Source: Kaistia sp. 32K
GTDB lineage: Bacteria; Pseudomonadota; Alphaproteobacteria; Rhizobiales; Kaistiaceae
Assembly: GCF_016629525.1 (NCBI RefSeq)
Contig: NZ_AP024269.1
Location: forward strand, 3,286,001 to 3,350,000
Reading direction: 5' to 3'
Length of the DNA: 64,000 nt
The notes beneath the pieces are model-generated. The model ran no database searches and had not been told where the DNA came from. It saw nothing but the letters and a program-made list of their open reading frames with translations. Shown here piece by piece: positions 42,205-51,291 of the stretch. The position numbers and the translations under genes were made by a program. Every line of letters begins with the position of its first letter. The stretch's first letter is position 1.

Positions 42205-43152
42205 TCAGAACTGGTAGCGGCGGATGCGCCGCTGGATGACGAAGAGATAGAGGCTGACGCCGGCGAGGATGATCAGGAACATCACGGTGGCGATCGTCGC
42301 GCCCATCGAACGGTCGCCGACCTGCAGCTGGAAGCCGAAGAAGGTGCGGTAGAGGAAGGTACCGAGGATGTCGGTCGATCCATCGGGCCCGGCGAGCGCG
42401 CCCTGCATGGTGTAGACCAGGTCGAAGGCGTTGAAATTGCCGACGAAGGTCAGGATCGAGACGATGCCGATGGTCGGCAGGATCAGCGGCAGCTTGATCT
42501 TGAAGAACTGGGCCCAGCCGGTGACGCCGTCGCATTCGGCCGCCTCGATCACCTCGTCCGGGATCGACAGCAGCGCCGCGTAGATCAGCATCATCGGGAT
42601 GCCGATGTTCTGCCAGACCGAGACCAGCGACACGGTGATCAGCGCGCTGCCGGGCTTGCCGAGCCAGGGCCCGAAGAAGGGCTTCAGCCAGACCAGATCC
42701 ATGAGGTACGGCGCGACGCCCCAGATCGGCGACAGGATCAATTTCCAGATGAAGCCGACGATGACGAAGGAGAGGATCGTCGGCAGGAAGATCGCCGTCC
42801 GGTAGAAGCCGCGCAGCCGGAGCACCGGCAGCGACAAGAGCGCCGCGAGCGCAATGCCGATCGGGTTCTGCACGATCATGTGGATCAGGAAGAAGACGAG
42901 ATTGTTCTTGAGCGCGTTCCAGAACGAGGCCGACCAGCGGACATCGCCGAACAGCACCTTGAAGTTGTCGAAGCCGACGAAGATCGACTGGTTGTCGACG
43001 ACGTTGAACAGCGACAGCCGCAGCGTCTCGATCAGCGGCAGGATCATCACGGCGGTGTAGATCAGCACGGCCGGCGCGAGAAAGACGGCGATATGCCAGC
43101 GCACCGGCCGCTTCGCCACGGCATCCGAAGCAGGGAGATCGATCGAGGTCAT
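42205..43152 (-). CDS. Sugar ABC permease (MalF type)
   Basis: A 315-aa permease with six membrane segments (AVFLAPAVLIYTAVMILPLIETLRLSLFN first). The EAA motif is EAAECDGVTGWAQFFKIKLPLILPTIG. ATG 43152 (MTSIDLPAS) is preferred; frame open upstream runs into the inverted repeat. The gap to the binding-protein gene (43153-43384) contains that repeat. Confidence 0.92.
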   Translation of the reverse strand: MTSIDLPASDAVAKRPVRWHIAVFLAPAVLIYTAVMILPLIETLRLSLFNVVDNQSIFVGFDNFKVLFGDVRWSASFWNALKNNLVFFLIHMIVQNPIGIALAALLSLPVLRLRGFYRTAIFLPTILSFVIVGFIWKLILSPIWGVAPYLMDLVWLKPFFGPWLGKPGSALITVSLVSVWQNIGIPMMLIYAALLSIPDEVIEAAECDGVTGWAQFFKIKLPLILPTIGIVSILTFVGNFNAFDLVYTMQGALAGPDGSTDILGTFLYRTFFGFQLQVGDRSMGATIATVMFLIILAGVSLYLFVIQRRIRRYQF

Positions 43153-43238
43153 CCGGAGCCTGTCTTCCTCATTGAAATGGCGGGCCGTCATTCCTGCCGG
43201 CCGCGCGAGCGCACAGTCTGACACGGAACGGGCCGGTT

Positions 43239-43369
43239 CCCTCCCCCTTGTGGGGAGGGCCAGGGAGGGGGTACCGCCGCAGTCCTGCGGGATCGGTCGC
43301 GTCGCCGGGAAATTCCCCAGGGCGACGGTGGTACCCCCTCCCCAACCCCTCCCCGCAAGGGGGAGGGGC
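43239..43369. repeat. Inverted repeat between binding-protein and permease genes
   Basis: Arms begin CCCTCCCCCTTGTGGGGAGG and include GGGAGGGGGTACC; the right side is GGTACCCCCTCCC and CCCCGCAAGGGGGAGGGG. It is a strong nested hairpin exactly between the binding-protein gene and the permease gene of one operon. Related in sequence and position to 55556-55687. Confidence 0.75.
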
Positions 43370-43384
43370 ATTCTCGTCAGACGC

Positions 43385-44653
43385 TTACTGCGCGGCCGGC
43401 TTGAACCAGGCGTCGAGGCCCTTCTGGAGCTTCTCGGCGGCGACCTGCGGCGTGTCGGTGCCGTTGATCACGTTGGCCGATTCCGTCCAGGTCTCGTTCT
43501 CGAGGTTCGGCGTGCCGCGCGACAGGATCTGGTAGGTCGAGCGGATCGTCGGCTTGCACTTCTCGCGCCAGGAGACGAACTCCTCGGCGAGCGGATCCTG
43601 CATCTTCACCGGCGTCGAGGACAGGCTGAAGAAGCCCGGCAGCGCGTTCGCGTAGATGTCGGCGAACTCGGGCGAGGCAACCCAGGAGAGGAACTGCTTC
43701 GTCGCTTCCGGATGCTTCGTCTTCGCGTTCATGCCGATCGCGAGATCGGTATGGTCGGAGATGTAGCACTCGTCGCCGGCCTTCTTCACCGGCGGCGGGA
43801 AGGCGCCCATCTTGAACTGGGCCTGTTGGTTGAAGCCCGAGATCTCCCACGAGCCGGCCGGGTAGATGGCGGCGCGGCCGAGCGTGAACAGGTTCTGGCT
43901 GTCCGGATAGGTCTGGGCCTCGAAGCCGTCGCCGAGATAGGGCGCCCACTTGGCGAGCGTCGCGAAGGGCTCGACCCACTGCGGGTCGGTCAGCTTCTGC
44001 TTGCCGGAGAGCAGGGCGAGACGGCCCTCTTCACCCTTCCAGTAGTTCGGGCCGATGTTCTGGTAGCCCATGGTCGCGGCTTCCCAGAGATCCTTCGTGC
44101 CCATGGCGAGCGGGATGTAGGTGCCGTCGGCCTTGATCTTCTCGAGCGCCGCGAAGAACTCGTCCTCGGTCTGCGGCACCGCGATGCCGAGCTTGTCGAA
44201 GGCGTCCTTGTTGTAGATGAAGCCGTGGATGACGGCGGCGACCGGCACGCAGAACGTGTCCTTGCCGTCGTCGGTGATCCAGGCCGACTTGGCGACCGAC
44301 GAGAAGCCCTCGATGCCCGGCAGGTCGTTCAGCGAGGCGAGCTGGCCCTTCTGGAACAGCGCCAGCGACTTGTCGAACGGACGGCAGGTAATGACGTCGC
44401 CGGCCGAGCCCGCGTCGAGCTTGGCGCCGAGTGCTGCGTCATACTCGGTCGGGGCCGACGGGGCGAAGTTCAGCTTGATGCCCGGATGCTTGGCCTCGAA
44501 GGCCGGGATCAGCTTCTCCTGCCAGATCGGCAGGTCGTCGTTGCGCCAGCTTTCGATGGTCAGCGTCACGTCCTCGGCGAATGCCGGGGCAGCCGTCCCG
44601 ACCGAGAGCGCGGCGACGGCCGTAGCCAGCATCATCCGCTTCATGGTGTTCAT
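43385..44653 (-). CDS. Sugar ABC extracellular binding protein
   Basis: A 422-aa periplasmic solute-binding protein (family 1, MalE-like). Signal peptide MKRMMLATAVAALSVGTAAPAFA, then EDVTLTIESWRNDDLPIWQEKLIPAFEAKHPGIKLNF. GAGGAG precedes the ATG by 8 nt (MNTMKRMM). It is the first transport gene after murQ. Given MurQ and the divergent nag genes, an amino sugar or small murein-derived saccharide is the likely ligand; this is inferred from context. Confidence 0.9.
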   Translation of the reverse strand: MNTMKRMMLATAVAALSVGTAAPAFAEDVTLTIESWRNDDLPIWQEKLIPAFEAKHPGIKLNFAPSAPTEYDAALGAKLDAGSAGDVITCRPFDKSLALFQKGQLASLNDLPGIEGFSSVAKSAWITDDGKDTFCVPVAAVIHGFIYNKDAFDKLGIAVPQTEDEFFAALEKIKADGTYIPLAMGTKDLWEAATMGYQNIGPNYWKGEEGRLALLSGKQKLTDPQWVEPFATLAKWAPYLGDGFEAQTYPDSQNLFTLGRAAIYPAGSWEISGFNQQAQFKMGAFPPPVKKAGDECYISDHTDLAIGMNAKTKHPEATKQFLSWVASPEFADIYANALPGFFSLSSTPVKMQDPLAEEFVSWREKCKPTIRSTYQILSRGTPNLENETWTESANVINGTDTPQVAAEKLQKGLDAWFKPAAQ

Positions 44654-44704
44654 ATCAGGCTCCTCTCTGAACCGCACAGCCGCACCGCCGCGGCCGCATC
44701 GGCA

Positions 44705-45619
44705 TTACCGGACGCCGGATCTGGCGATCGCCGCCAGGGCCGTACGCACGTTCCCATTGTTCTCGTTGAGCAGTTCGTTCGCCGCGGCGGGGTTCTCCGC
44801 CCCGGCCGCGATCAGGATCGCCGGCTTCACCTCGCCGTTCGTCGCCTCGAGCGCCACGCGGGCGCTCGCCTCGTCGACGCCGGCGACGTTCGCGATGATC
44901 CGCGCGGCCCGCGCGCGCAGCTTGCCGTTGTCGGCGCGGACATTGACCATCAGCCCGTCATAGACATGGCCGAGATGGATCGCGATCAGCGTCGACAGCA
45001 TGTTGAGGGCTGCCTTCTGCGCCGTGCCCGCGCCCATCCGCGTCGATCCCGCGATCACTTCGGGGCCGGAATCGAGATGGATGGCGACATCCGCGCCCTC
45101 GAACAACGGGGCGTTCGGATTGCTGGCGATGGCGATGCTGGCGGCGCCGCCCGCGATCGCGGCGCGCAGGCCCTCGACCGTATAGGGCGTCGAGCCGCTG
45201 GCCGAGACCGCGACGACGCAATCCTGCGGGCCGACGCCGAAACGGGCCACATCGATGCGCGCCTGTTCGGGATCGTCCTCCTGCAGGCCGGAGAAATTGT
45301 GCACGAGGTCGAGCCCGCCGGCGAGGATCGTCACGATCCGGTCGTCGGCGACGCCATAGGTCTGGGGAATTTCCAGCGCGTCGCCGAGCGCGATCAGCGC
45401 CGGGCTGCCGGAGGCGACATAGATCAGGCGGCCGCCGTCGGCGAGCTTCTCCGCCGCCAGCCGCGCCGCCTTGGCGAGCATCGGGATCGCCGCTTCGACC
45501 GAAGCGACGGCCCGCGCATGCCCGCCCTGCAGCGCCGCCAGCACGTCCTCGTCCTTCCAGGTGTCGAGGCCGCGGTAGCGCGGATCGGCGATTTCGGTCG
45601 AAGGCGAGGCGTTGGTCAC
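44705..45619 (-). CDS. murQ: N-acetylmuramic acid 6-phosphate etherase-like SIS protein
   Basis: A 304-aa SIS-domain protein of the MurQ family. SASGSTPYTVEGLRAA and GPEVIAGSTRMGAGTAQKAALNMLSTLIAIHLGHVYDGLMVNV are diagnostic. Acidic residues align with the catalytic pair of E. coli MurQ: E83 (DALEIPQTY) and E114 (GLQEDDPEQ). The first phosphosugar loop, GAGTSGR in E. coli, reads VASGSPALI here, and the usual N-terminal ERRN is missing. It should cleave the lactyl ether of MurNAc-6-P to GlcNAc-6-P. The start is GTG (MTNASPS) with GAGAGCC upstream. It heads the importer operon. Confidence 0.82.
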   Translation of the reverse strand: MTNASPSTEIADPRYRGLDTWKDEDVLAALQGGHARAVASVEAAIPMLAKAARLAAEKLADGGRLIYVASGSPALIALGDALEIPQTYGVADDRIVTILAGGLDLVHNFSGLQEDDPEQARIDVARFGVGPQDCVVAVSASGSTPYTVEGLRAAIAGGAASIAIASNPNAPLFEGADVAIHLDSGPEVIAGSTRMGAGTAQKAALNMLSTLIAIHLGHVYDGLMVNVRADNGKLRARAARIIANVAGVDEASARVALEATNGEVKPAILIAAGAENPAAANELLNENNGNVRTALAAIARSGVR

Positions 45620-46228
45620 GATCAGGCTCTCTTCTGCTTGTCTGCGGTCCCGCCGACGGCCTTCGCCGCAAGCGGTGCGGCCGTCTGCGCGCGCCGCACG
45701 CTGCACGGTCCGCCCCGAACATGGAGCGCCGCCGTGACGACGACATGATCCCTAGCCAGCAGAGTTTGCGCAACCACCGCGCGATCCATCCGAGGACGCT
45801 GCGCGCCAAAATGGTCCGCCCGGGCGGAGCCGGATGACGAGATGAGATGGATGGCAGCCGCATCCGCGATGACGGCGTACGCCGCCGCGCCGGACCAACC
45901 GCCGCCTCCTCCTGCCCCAGCGTCGATGAACGATTCCGACATCGAGCAACTTCCCTGCTTTCTTGCCATCGACGATACCAACGAAATACCAGTCCGTCCA
46001 GACACCTAAATCAGGCACTCGAAATTACAAACCGAGGCCTGGGGAAAAATAGCTGGTTCGTCATGTAAATCATGGGATTACGAGAAAAATCGACCCGAAA
46101 AACCTGCCCCAAACCGCCGCTGAGAGGCGCCGTCTGCTTATTCTCTTCCCAATTGGATTTCGTTTGGTATTATTTTGGCCAACACGACGCCGGGGACATA
46201 ACCCCGGCCACCCCATGAGGCGGCAGCG
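45620..46228. promoter_or_regulatory. Divergent control region of the amino-sugar locus
   Basis: About 610 bp between murQ and the BadF-type kinase. The motif ATTTCGTT(T)GGTAT appears twice, once per strand: minus at 45987-45975, plus at 46157-46170. Such a shared element is a candidate site for the GntR regulator at 47170. The plus copy continues into TTGGTATTATTTTGGCCAA. An open minus-strand frame (45622-45942) ends 2 nt before murQ, but its product looks unlike a real protein. Confidence 0.45.
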
Positions 46229-47173
46229 GTGAAAGACGACATCCCAAGCGACTCGACCCCACGCGACCCGGGCGAGCTGCGGCCTCGCGGACGCGCCTTC
46301 CTTCTCGTCGGTGTCGATGGCGGCGGAACCCGCTGCCGGGCGCGCGCCCGCTTTGCCGACGGCACGCTGATCGGCGAATGCATCACCGGCACCGCCAACA
46401 TCCTGGCCGGCATCGACGATGCGCGCGACAACATCATCGCCGCCGTCGAGGGCGCGCTCGTCGCCGGCGGCCTTACCAGCGCCGATCTCGACCGCTGCCT
46501 GGTCGGCCTCGGGCTTGCCGGCGCCAACATCCCGGATCTCTCCGAGCGGTTTCTCGCCTCCGGCCTCCCCTTCGCGCAGATCGCGCTGGAGATGGACGCC
46601 TGGATCGCCTGTCGCGGCGCCCATCCGGAAGGCGACGGCGCCATCGCCATCCTCGGCACCGGCACGGCCTATGTCGTGCAGGCGGGCGGCGATTTCGTCA
46701 CCGTCGGCGGCTGGGGCTTCCATCTCGGCGACCAGGGCAGCGGCGCCTGGCTCGGCCATCAGGCGCTGCGCCGCTCGGTGCTGGCGCATGACGGCATCGT
46801 TCCCGCCACGCCGCTTTCGAAGACGGTGATGGCGCGGTTCGACGACAAGCCGGACCGGATGGTGAGCTTCTGCAAGACGGCGCTGCCGCGCGACTATGGC
46901 AGCTTCGCCCCGCTCGTCTTCGAGCATGCGGCGGCCCGCGACTCGTTGGCCGAGGCGATCCTCGCCGAGGCGACGCTCGACATCGAGGCTTCGCTCGCCC
47001 GGCTCGTCGAGCTCGGCGCCAAGCGGATCAGCCTGCTCGGCGGCCTCGCCCCGCTCTACCAGACGCGGCTTAGCCCTGGGATCGCCGCCTTCATCGTCCC
47101 GCCGGCCGGCGACCCGCTCGACGGCGCGCTGGCGCTCGCGGCGACCCTGCTGCCGGTCGAGGCCGCGCCATGA
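46229..47173 (+). CDS. BadF/BadG-type amino-sugar kinase
   Basis: A 314-aa ASKHA-fold kinase of the BadF/BadG/BcrA/BcrD group. Phosphate 1 is LLVGVDGGGTRCRARA and phosphate 2 is AIAILGTGTAYVVQ; GGWGFHLGDQGSGAWLGHQALR is typical of N-acetylglucosamine kinases. The MurK kinase of Clostridium, acting on both MurNAc and GlcNAc, belongs to this family, so this enzyme may supply the MurNAc-6-P used by MurQ. The start is GTG. Its stop overlaps the GntR gene (ATGA). Confidence 0.85.
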   Translation: MKDDIPSDSTPRDPGELRPRGRAFLLVGVDGGGTRCRARARFADGTLIGECITGTANILAGIDDARDNIIAAVEGALVAGGLTSADLDRCLVGLGLAGANIPDLSERFLASGLPFAQIALEMDAWIACRGAHPEGDGAIAILGTGTAYVVQAGGDFVTVGGWGFHLGDQGSGAWLGHQALRRSVLAHDGIVPATPLSKTVMARFDDKPDRMVSFCKTALPRDYGSFAPLVFEHAAARDSLAEAILAEATLDIEASLARLVELGAKRISLLGGLAPLYQTRLSPGIAAFIVPPAGDPLDGALALAATLLPVEAAP

Positions 47174-47934
47174 CCGACCTTTTTCTGGCGCCGGAACGTC
47201 TGGCGGACGAGGAAGGGGGCCCGCTCTACATCCGCCTGCAGACCCTGATCCGCGGCGCGATCAGCGACGGCCAGCTGCTGCCGAACGCGGCGCTTCCGGC
47301 CGAGCGCGAGATGGCCGCCTCGCTCGGCGTGTCGCGCGTCACCGTGCGCAAGGCGATCCAGGGCCTCGTCGCCGAGGGCGTTCTGCGCCAGCGCCACGGC
47401 TCCGGCACCTTCGTGTCCAGGAGCAGCGGCCGCGTCGAGCAGCCTTTGTCGCGCCTGACCTCGTTCACCGAGGACATGCGCAGCCGCGGCCTGGTGCCGA
47501 CGGCGAGCTGGATCGAGCGCTCGGTCGGCATGCCGACCTCGGCCGAGGCCATGATCCTCGGCCTCGCGCCGACCGATCGCGTCTCGCGCCTGCACCGTTT
47601 GCGCCTCGCCGACAACGAGCCGATGGCGATCGAACGCGCCGTCGTGCCGGCCCGCATGCTGCCGGAACCGGCAATCGTCGAGGTTTCGCTCTATGATGCG
47701 CTGGGCGCGGTCGGCATGCGCCCGGTGCGCGCCGTCCAGCGCCTGAACGCGGAGAATGTCGGCAGCGCCGACGCCGCCCTGCTCGGCATCGCGCCCGGCT
47801 CCGCAGCCCTTGCCATCGAGCGGATCTCCTATCTGGTCGATGGCCGCGTCGTCGAATTCACGCGCTCGCTCTATCGCGGCGACGCCTATGATTTCGTTGC
47901 TGAATTGAACCTGACCGAAGCGTCTCCGCGCTAA
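47170..47934 (+). CDS. GntR/HutC-family regulator of amino-sugar genes
   Basis: A 254-aa regulator with a GntR winged helix (PLYIRLQTLIRGAISDGQLLPNAALPAEREMAASLGVSRVTVRKAIQGLVAEGVLRQRHGSGTFV) and a C-terminal UTRA ligand domain (from about 95). It is of the NagR/DasR/YvoA type, which senses GlcN-6-P or GlcNAc-6-P. It lies inside the catabolic operon, so it probably autoregulates it and the divergent importer operon. Confidence 0.9.
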   Translation: MTDLFLAPERLADEEGGPLYIRLQTLIRGAISDGQLLPNAALPAEREMAASLGVSRVTVRKAIQGLVAEGVLRQRHGSGTFVSRSSGRVEQPLSRLTSFTEDMRSRGLVPTASWIERSVGMPTSAEAMILGLAPTDRVSRLHRLRLADNEPMAIERAVVPARMLPEPAIVEVSLYDALGAVGMRPVRAVQRLNAENVGSADAALLGIAPGSAALAIERISYLVDGRVVEFTRSLYRGDAYDFVAELNLTEASPR

Positions 47935-47957
47935 CGTCGGAATGGAGGATTGAGACC

Positions 47958-48983
47958 ATGACCACCACCCTGATGCGCGCCGAAGTCGACGAGGCCCCCG
48001 CCGCCGTCCGCCGCCTGCTCGACCAGTCCCGCGACGCCATCACCGAGGCCGGCGCGCGCCTGCGCACGCTCGACCCGAAGGTGATCGTGACGGTCGCGCG
48101 CGGCTCCTCCGACCATGCCAGCGCCTTCTTCAAATATGCCTGCGAGATCCTGACCGGCGTTCCCGTCGCCTCGCTCGGCCCCTCGATCGCCTCGATCTAC
48201 AAGACGCCGCTGCATCTGCCCGGAGCCGCCGTGCTCGCCACCTCGCAGTCCGGCAAGAGCCCCGATCTCCTCGCCATGGTCGAAGCGGCCAAGCAGGGCG
48301 GCGCCGCCAGCATCGCCCTCGTCAATGTCGAGGACGCGCCGCTCGCCTCCCTCGCCGACATCTTCGTGCCGCTGCGCGCCGGGCCGGAGAAGAGCGTCGC
48401 CTCGACCAAGAGCTACATCACCTCGGTCGTCGCCGGCCTCGCCATCCTCGCCGAATGGCGCCAGGACAAGGCTCTGCAGGCCGCCATCGCCGCCCTGCCC
48501 GACAAGCTCGACGCCGCGCTCGAATGCGATTGGAGCGAGGCGCGCGACACCGTCGTCGCCGCGTCGTCGCTCTATACGCTCGGCCGCGGCCCCGGCTTCG
48601 CCATCGCTCAGGAAGCGGCGCTGAAGCTCAAGGAAACCTCGATCCTGCATGCCGAGGCCTATTCCGGCGCCGAGCTGCAGCATGGCCCGGTCTCGCTGGT
48701 CGACGAGAATTTCCCGCTGATCGCCTTCATTCCCGACGACGCGGCGGCGCCCAGCATGATCGCCAATGTCTCGGCCCTGCATGCGCGCGGCGCCAAGGTG
48801 TTCACGGCGACGGCCGCGACCGTCCCCGGCCCGCGCCTGCCCGTCGCGCCTACCGGCCACGCCATGACCGACCCGATCTCGATCGCGCTCTCCTTCTACC
48901 GCTTCGCCGAGACGGTGGCGGTGGCGCGCGGCTACAACCCCGACAAGCCGCGCGGCCTCAACAAGGTGACCGAGACGGTCTGA
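47958..48983 (+). CDS. Type II glucosamine-6-phosphate deaminase (SIS family)
   Basis: A 341-aa protein with two SIS domains, like the isomerase half of GlmS but without the glutaminase. TVARGSSDHASAFFKYACE, ATSQSGKSPDLLAMVEAAK and GPEKSVASTKSYITS are phosphosugar loops; GRGPGFAIAQEAALKLKETSILHAEAYSGAELQHGP matches AgaS/NagB-II proteins. It would convert GlcN-6-P to fructose-6-P and ammonia. GGAGG precedes the ATG. No classical NagB is present, so this fills that step. Confidence 0.88.
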   Translation: MTTTLMRAEVDEAPAAVRRLLDQSRDAITEAGARLRTLDPKVIVTVARGSSDHASAFFKYACEILTGVPVASLGPSIASIYKTPLHLPGAAVLATSQSGKSPDLLAMVEAAKQGGAASIALVNVEDAPLASLADIFVPLRAGPEKSVASTKSYITSVVAGLAILAEWRQDKALQAAIAALPDKLDAALECDWSEARDTVVAASSLYTLGRGPGFAIAQEAALKLKETSILHAEAYSGAELQHGPVSLVDENFPLIAFIPDDAAAPSMIANVSALHARGAKVFTATAATVPGPRLPVAPTGHAMTDPISIALSFYRFAETVAVARGYNPDKPRGLNKVTETV

Positions 48984-48997
48984 GGGCGAACACGATC

Positions 48998-49127
48998 TTC
49001 ACCTCTCCCTGAGGGAGAGGTCGACGGCCGAAGGCCGGCGGGTGAGGGTTTACGGCCTCACCCGATAGGTTCCTAAACCCTCACCCGGCTCTTCGAGCCG
49101 ACCTCTCCCTCAAGGCGAGAGGTGAAA
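48998..49127. repeat. Intergenic inverted repeat, TTCACCTCTCCCT family
   Basis: Outer arms TTCACCTCTCCCTGAGGGAG and CTCTCCCTCAAGGCGAGAGG with TGAA end. Inner parts are GGGTGAGGGTTTACGGCCTC and AACCCTCACCCGGCTC. It lies inside the nag operon between the deaminase gene and nagA, so it would be transcribed as a hairpin. Confidence 0.72.
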
Positions 49128-49197
49128 TACAGCGACAGCGCGGCCCAGGCGGCCGCGCCATGCCTAACGCCAAATCGATCCCAGGGATGAGCCCCAA

Positions 49198-50361
49198 ATG
49201 CCGAACCTGACAGCCTATCTCGCCGCTGACCTGTTCGACGGCGCCACGCGCCACCGCGACGCCGCCGTCCTCGTCGAGGGCGATACCATCCTGGGCGTCG
49301 TCGGGCCCGGCGGCGTGCCGGAGGGAGCGGCGACGGTCGATCTCGGCGCCGGGCTGCTCGCCCCCGGCTTCGTCGACGTGCAGGTGAACGGCGGCGGCGG
49401 CGCGCTGCTGAACAGCGCCGCGACGGTCGAGGGCATCCGAACGATCTGCACCGCGCATGCCCGCTACGGCACGACGGCGCTGCTGCCGACGCTGATCACC
49501 GACACGCCCGCCGTGACCGAGGCCGCAATTGCCGCCACCCGCGACGCGATTGCCGCCGGCGTCCCCGGTTGCCTCGGCATCCATCTCGAAGGCCCGCATC
49601 TCTCCGTCGCCCGCAAGGGCGCGCACAATCCCGGCTACATCCGGCCGATGGACGAGGCGGACCTCGAACGGCTGCTCTCGACCGGTCTCGACCATGTGCT
49701 GACCACCGTCGCGGCCGAGACCGTGCCGCCGGCGCAGATCGCCCGCCTGACGGCGGCCGGCGTGCAGGTCGCGATCGGCCATTCCGACGCGTCCTATGAA
49801 ACCGTCATGGCCGCCTTCAATGCCGGCGCGCGCGGCGTCACCCATCTCTTCAACGCCATGAGCCAGCTCGGCCACCGCAATCCCGGCGTCGTCGGCGCGG
49901 CGCTCGACAGCACGGATTCGTGGTGCGGCATCATTCCGGACGGCCTGCACGTCCATCCGGCCGCAATCGCCAATGCGCTGCGCGCCAAGCGCGCGCCCGG
50001 CCGTATCTTCATCGTCACCGACGCGATGTCGACGATCGGCACGTCGATGACCGAGTTCGAGCTGAACGGCCGCGTTATCACGCGCGAAAACGGCAAGCTG
50101 ACGCTCGACGACGGCACGCTGGCCGGCTCCGACCTCGACATGATCGGCGCCATCCGCTTCATGACCCGCGCGGTCGGCATCGGCCTCGACGAGACGCTGC
50201 GCATGGCCTCGCTCTATCCGGCCCAGTTCATGGGCATCGAGCGGACGCATGGCCGCCTCGCGCCGGGCGCGCGCGCCGATTTCGTCCACCTGACCGACGA
50301 CCTCGACATCGGCGCGGTCTATATCGGCGGTGAGCGGCAGCATTTCGCACCGCTCGCCTGA
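49198..50361 (+). CDS. nagA: N-acetylglucosamine-6-phosphate deacetylase
   Basis: A 387-aa amidohydrolase. GFVDVQVNGGGG opens the barrel, CLGIHLEGPHLSVARKGAHNP carries the metal-binding Glu, and IGHSDASYE and THLFNAMSQLGHRNPG supply the metal histidines. IVTDAMSTIGTS carries the catalytic aspartate. It removes acetyl from GlcNAc-6-P to give GlcN-6-P. It lies between the type II deaminase and the ROK kinase. Confidence 0.95.
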   Translation: MPNLTAYLAADLFDGATRHRDAAVLVEGDTILGVVGPGGVPEGAATVDLGAGLLAPGFVDVQVNGGGGALLNSAATVEGIRTICTAHARYGTTALLPTLITDTPAVTEAAIAATRDAIAAGVPGCLGIHLEGPHLSVARKGAHNPGYIRPMDEADLERLLSTGLDHVLTTVAAETVPPAQIARLTAAGVQVAIGHSDASYETVMAAFNAGARGVTHLFNAMSQLGHRNPGVVGAALDSTDSWCGIIPDGLHVHPAAIANALRAKRAPGRIFIVTDAMSTIGTSMTEFELNGRVITRENGKLTLDDGTLAGSDLDMIGAIRFMTRAVGIGLDETLRMASLYPAQFMGIERTHGRLAPGARADFVHLTDDLDIGAVYIGGERQHFAPLA

Positions 50362-50375
50362 ATGGACGAACCAGC

Positions 50376-51278
50376 ATGACGCAGGGAACCGCGGCCTTCG
50401 ACATCGGCGGCTCGAAGATCGAATTCGCCCGTGTCTCGCGCGACGGCGCGGTGACTGATCGCGCCACCCTGCCGACGCCGCATACCAACTGGCACGATTT
50501 CGTCGCGGCGCTCCGGCAGCTGCTGGAGGCGGCGGGCGGCGCGGAGCGCATCGGCATCTCGATCGCCGGCACGACCGACAACGGCATCGCCCAGGCGGCC
50601 AACGTTCCCGTCGTCAACGGCCATCATCTGGAGAACGAGATCGCCGCCTTCCTCGGCGCGCCGGTTCGCGTCGGCAACGACGCCGATTGCTTCGCGCTCG
50701 CGGAAGCGACCGTCGGCGCGGGCAAGGGCCTGCCGATCGTCTTCGGCGCCATTCTCGGCACCGGCGTCGGCGGCGGGCTGGTGATCGGCGGCCGCATGGT
50801 GCGCGGCGCGCATGGCGTCACCGGCGAATGGGGCCACGGCCCGCTGCTCGCCGAGGCCGTGGCGGCGCGCGGCATCCCGGTGGTGCGCTGCGGCTGCGGC
50901 CAGATCGGCTGCCTCGACAGCTATGGCTCGGCGCGCGGGCTGGAACGCATCCACGCGGCGCTCACCAGCCAAACCCTGACCAGCCACGCCATCACAGCCG
51001 CCTGGCACGCGGGCGACGCGAAGGCGGCGCACAGCATCGATACCTTCGTCGCGCTGATCGCCGGGCCGCTCTCGATGATCGTCAACACGATCGGCCCCTC
51101 GGTGATCCCGGTCGGCGGCGGCCTCTCCTCCGACGCCGCGCTGCTGGCACTAATCGACCAGGCGGTACGCGAGCGCGTGCTCGGCCGCTACGACCAGCCG
51201 CTCGTGGTGCCCGGCCGCACCCGCGGCGCCAGCGGGCTGATCGGCGCGGCGATGCTGGCGGAAGAACGCGCCTCGTGA
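50376..51278 (+). CDS. ROK-family amino-sugar kinase
   Basis: A 300-aa ROK kinase. ATP motif AAFDIGGSKIEFARV, ISIAGTTDNG, VRVGNDADCFALAEA, GVGGGLVIGG, and zinc motif CGCGQIGCLDSYGSARGLE. Proteins of this type phosphorylate GlcNAc, ManNAc or glucose. It provides a second kinase in the locus, alongside the BadF-type one, which suggests that at least two unphosphorylated sugars are handled. Confidence 0.9.
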   Translation: MTQGTAAFDIGGSKIEFARVSRDGAVTDRATLPTPHTNWHDFVAALRQLLEAAGGAERIGISIAGTTDNGIAQAANVPVVNGHHLENEIAAFLGAPVRVGNDADCFALAEATVGAGKGLPIVFGAILGTGVGGGLVIGGRMVRGAHGVTGEWGHGPLLAEAVAARGIPVVRCGCGQIGCLDSYGSARGLERIHAALTSQTLTSHAITAAWHAGDAKAAHSIDTFVALIAGPLSMIVNTIGPSVIPVGGGLSSDAALLALIDQAVRERVLGRYDQPLVVPGRTRGASGLIGAAMLAEERAS

Positions 51279-51291
51279 TCATACTGCGACC

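Noticed and set aside
45622..45942. Possible small gene just upstream of murQ on the minus strand
   Set aside because: It ends 2 nt before murQ, but codon third positions and residue composition are unlike neighbouring genes and no domain is seen; kept as regulatory DNA.
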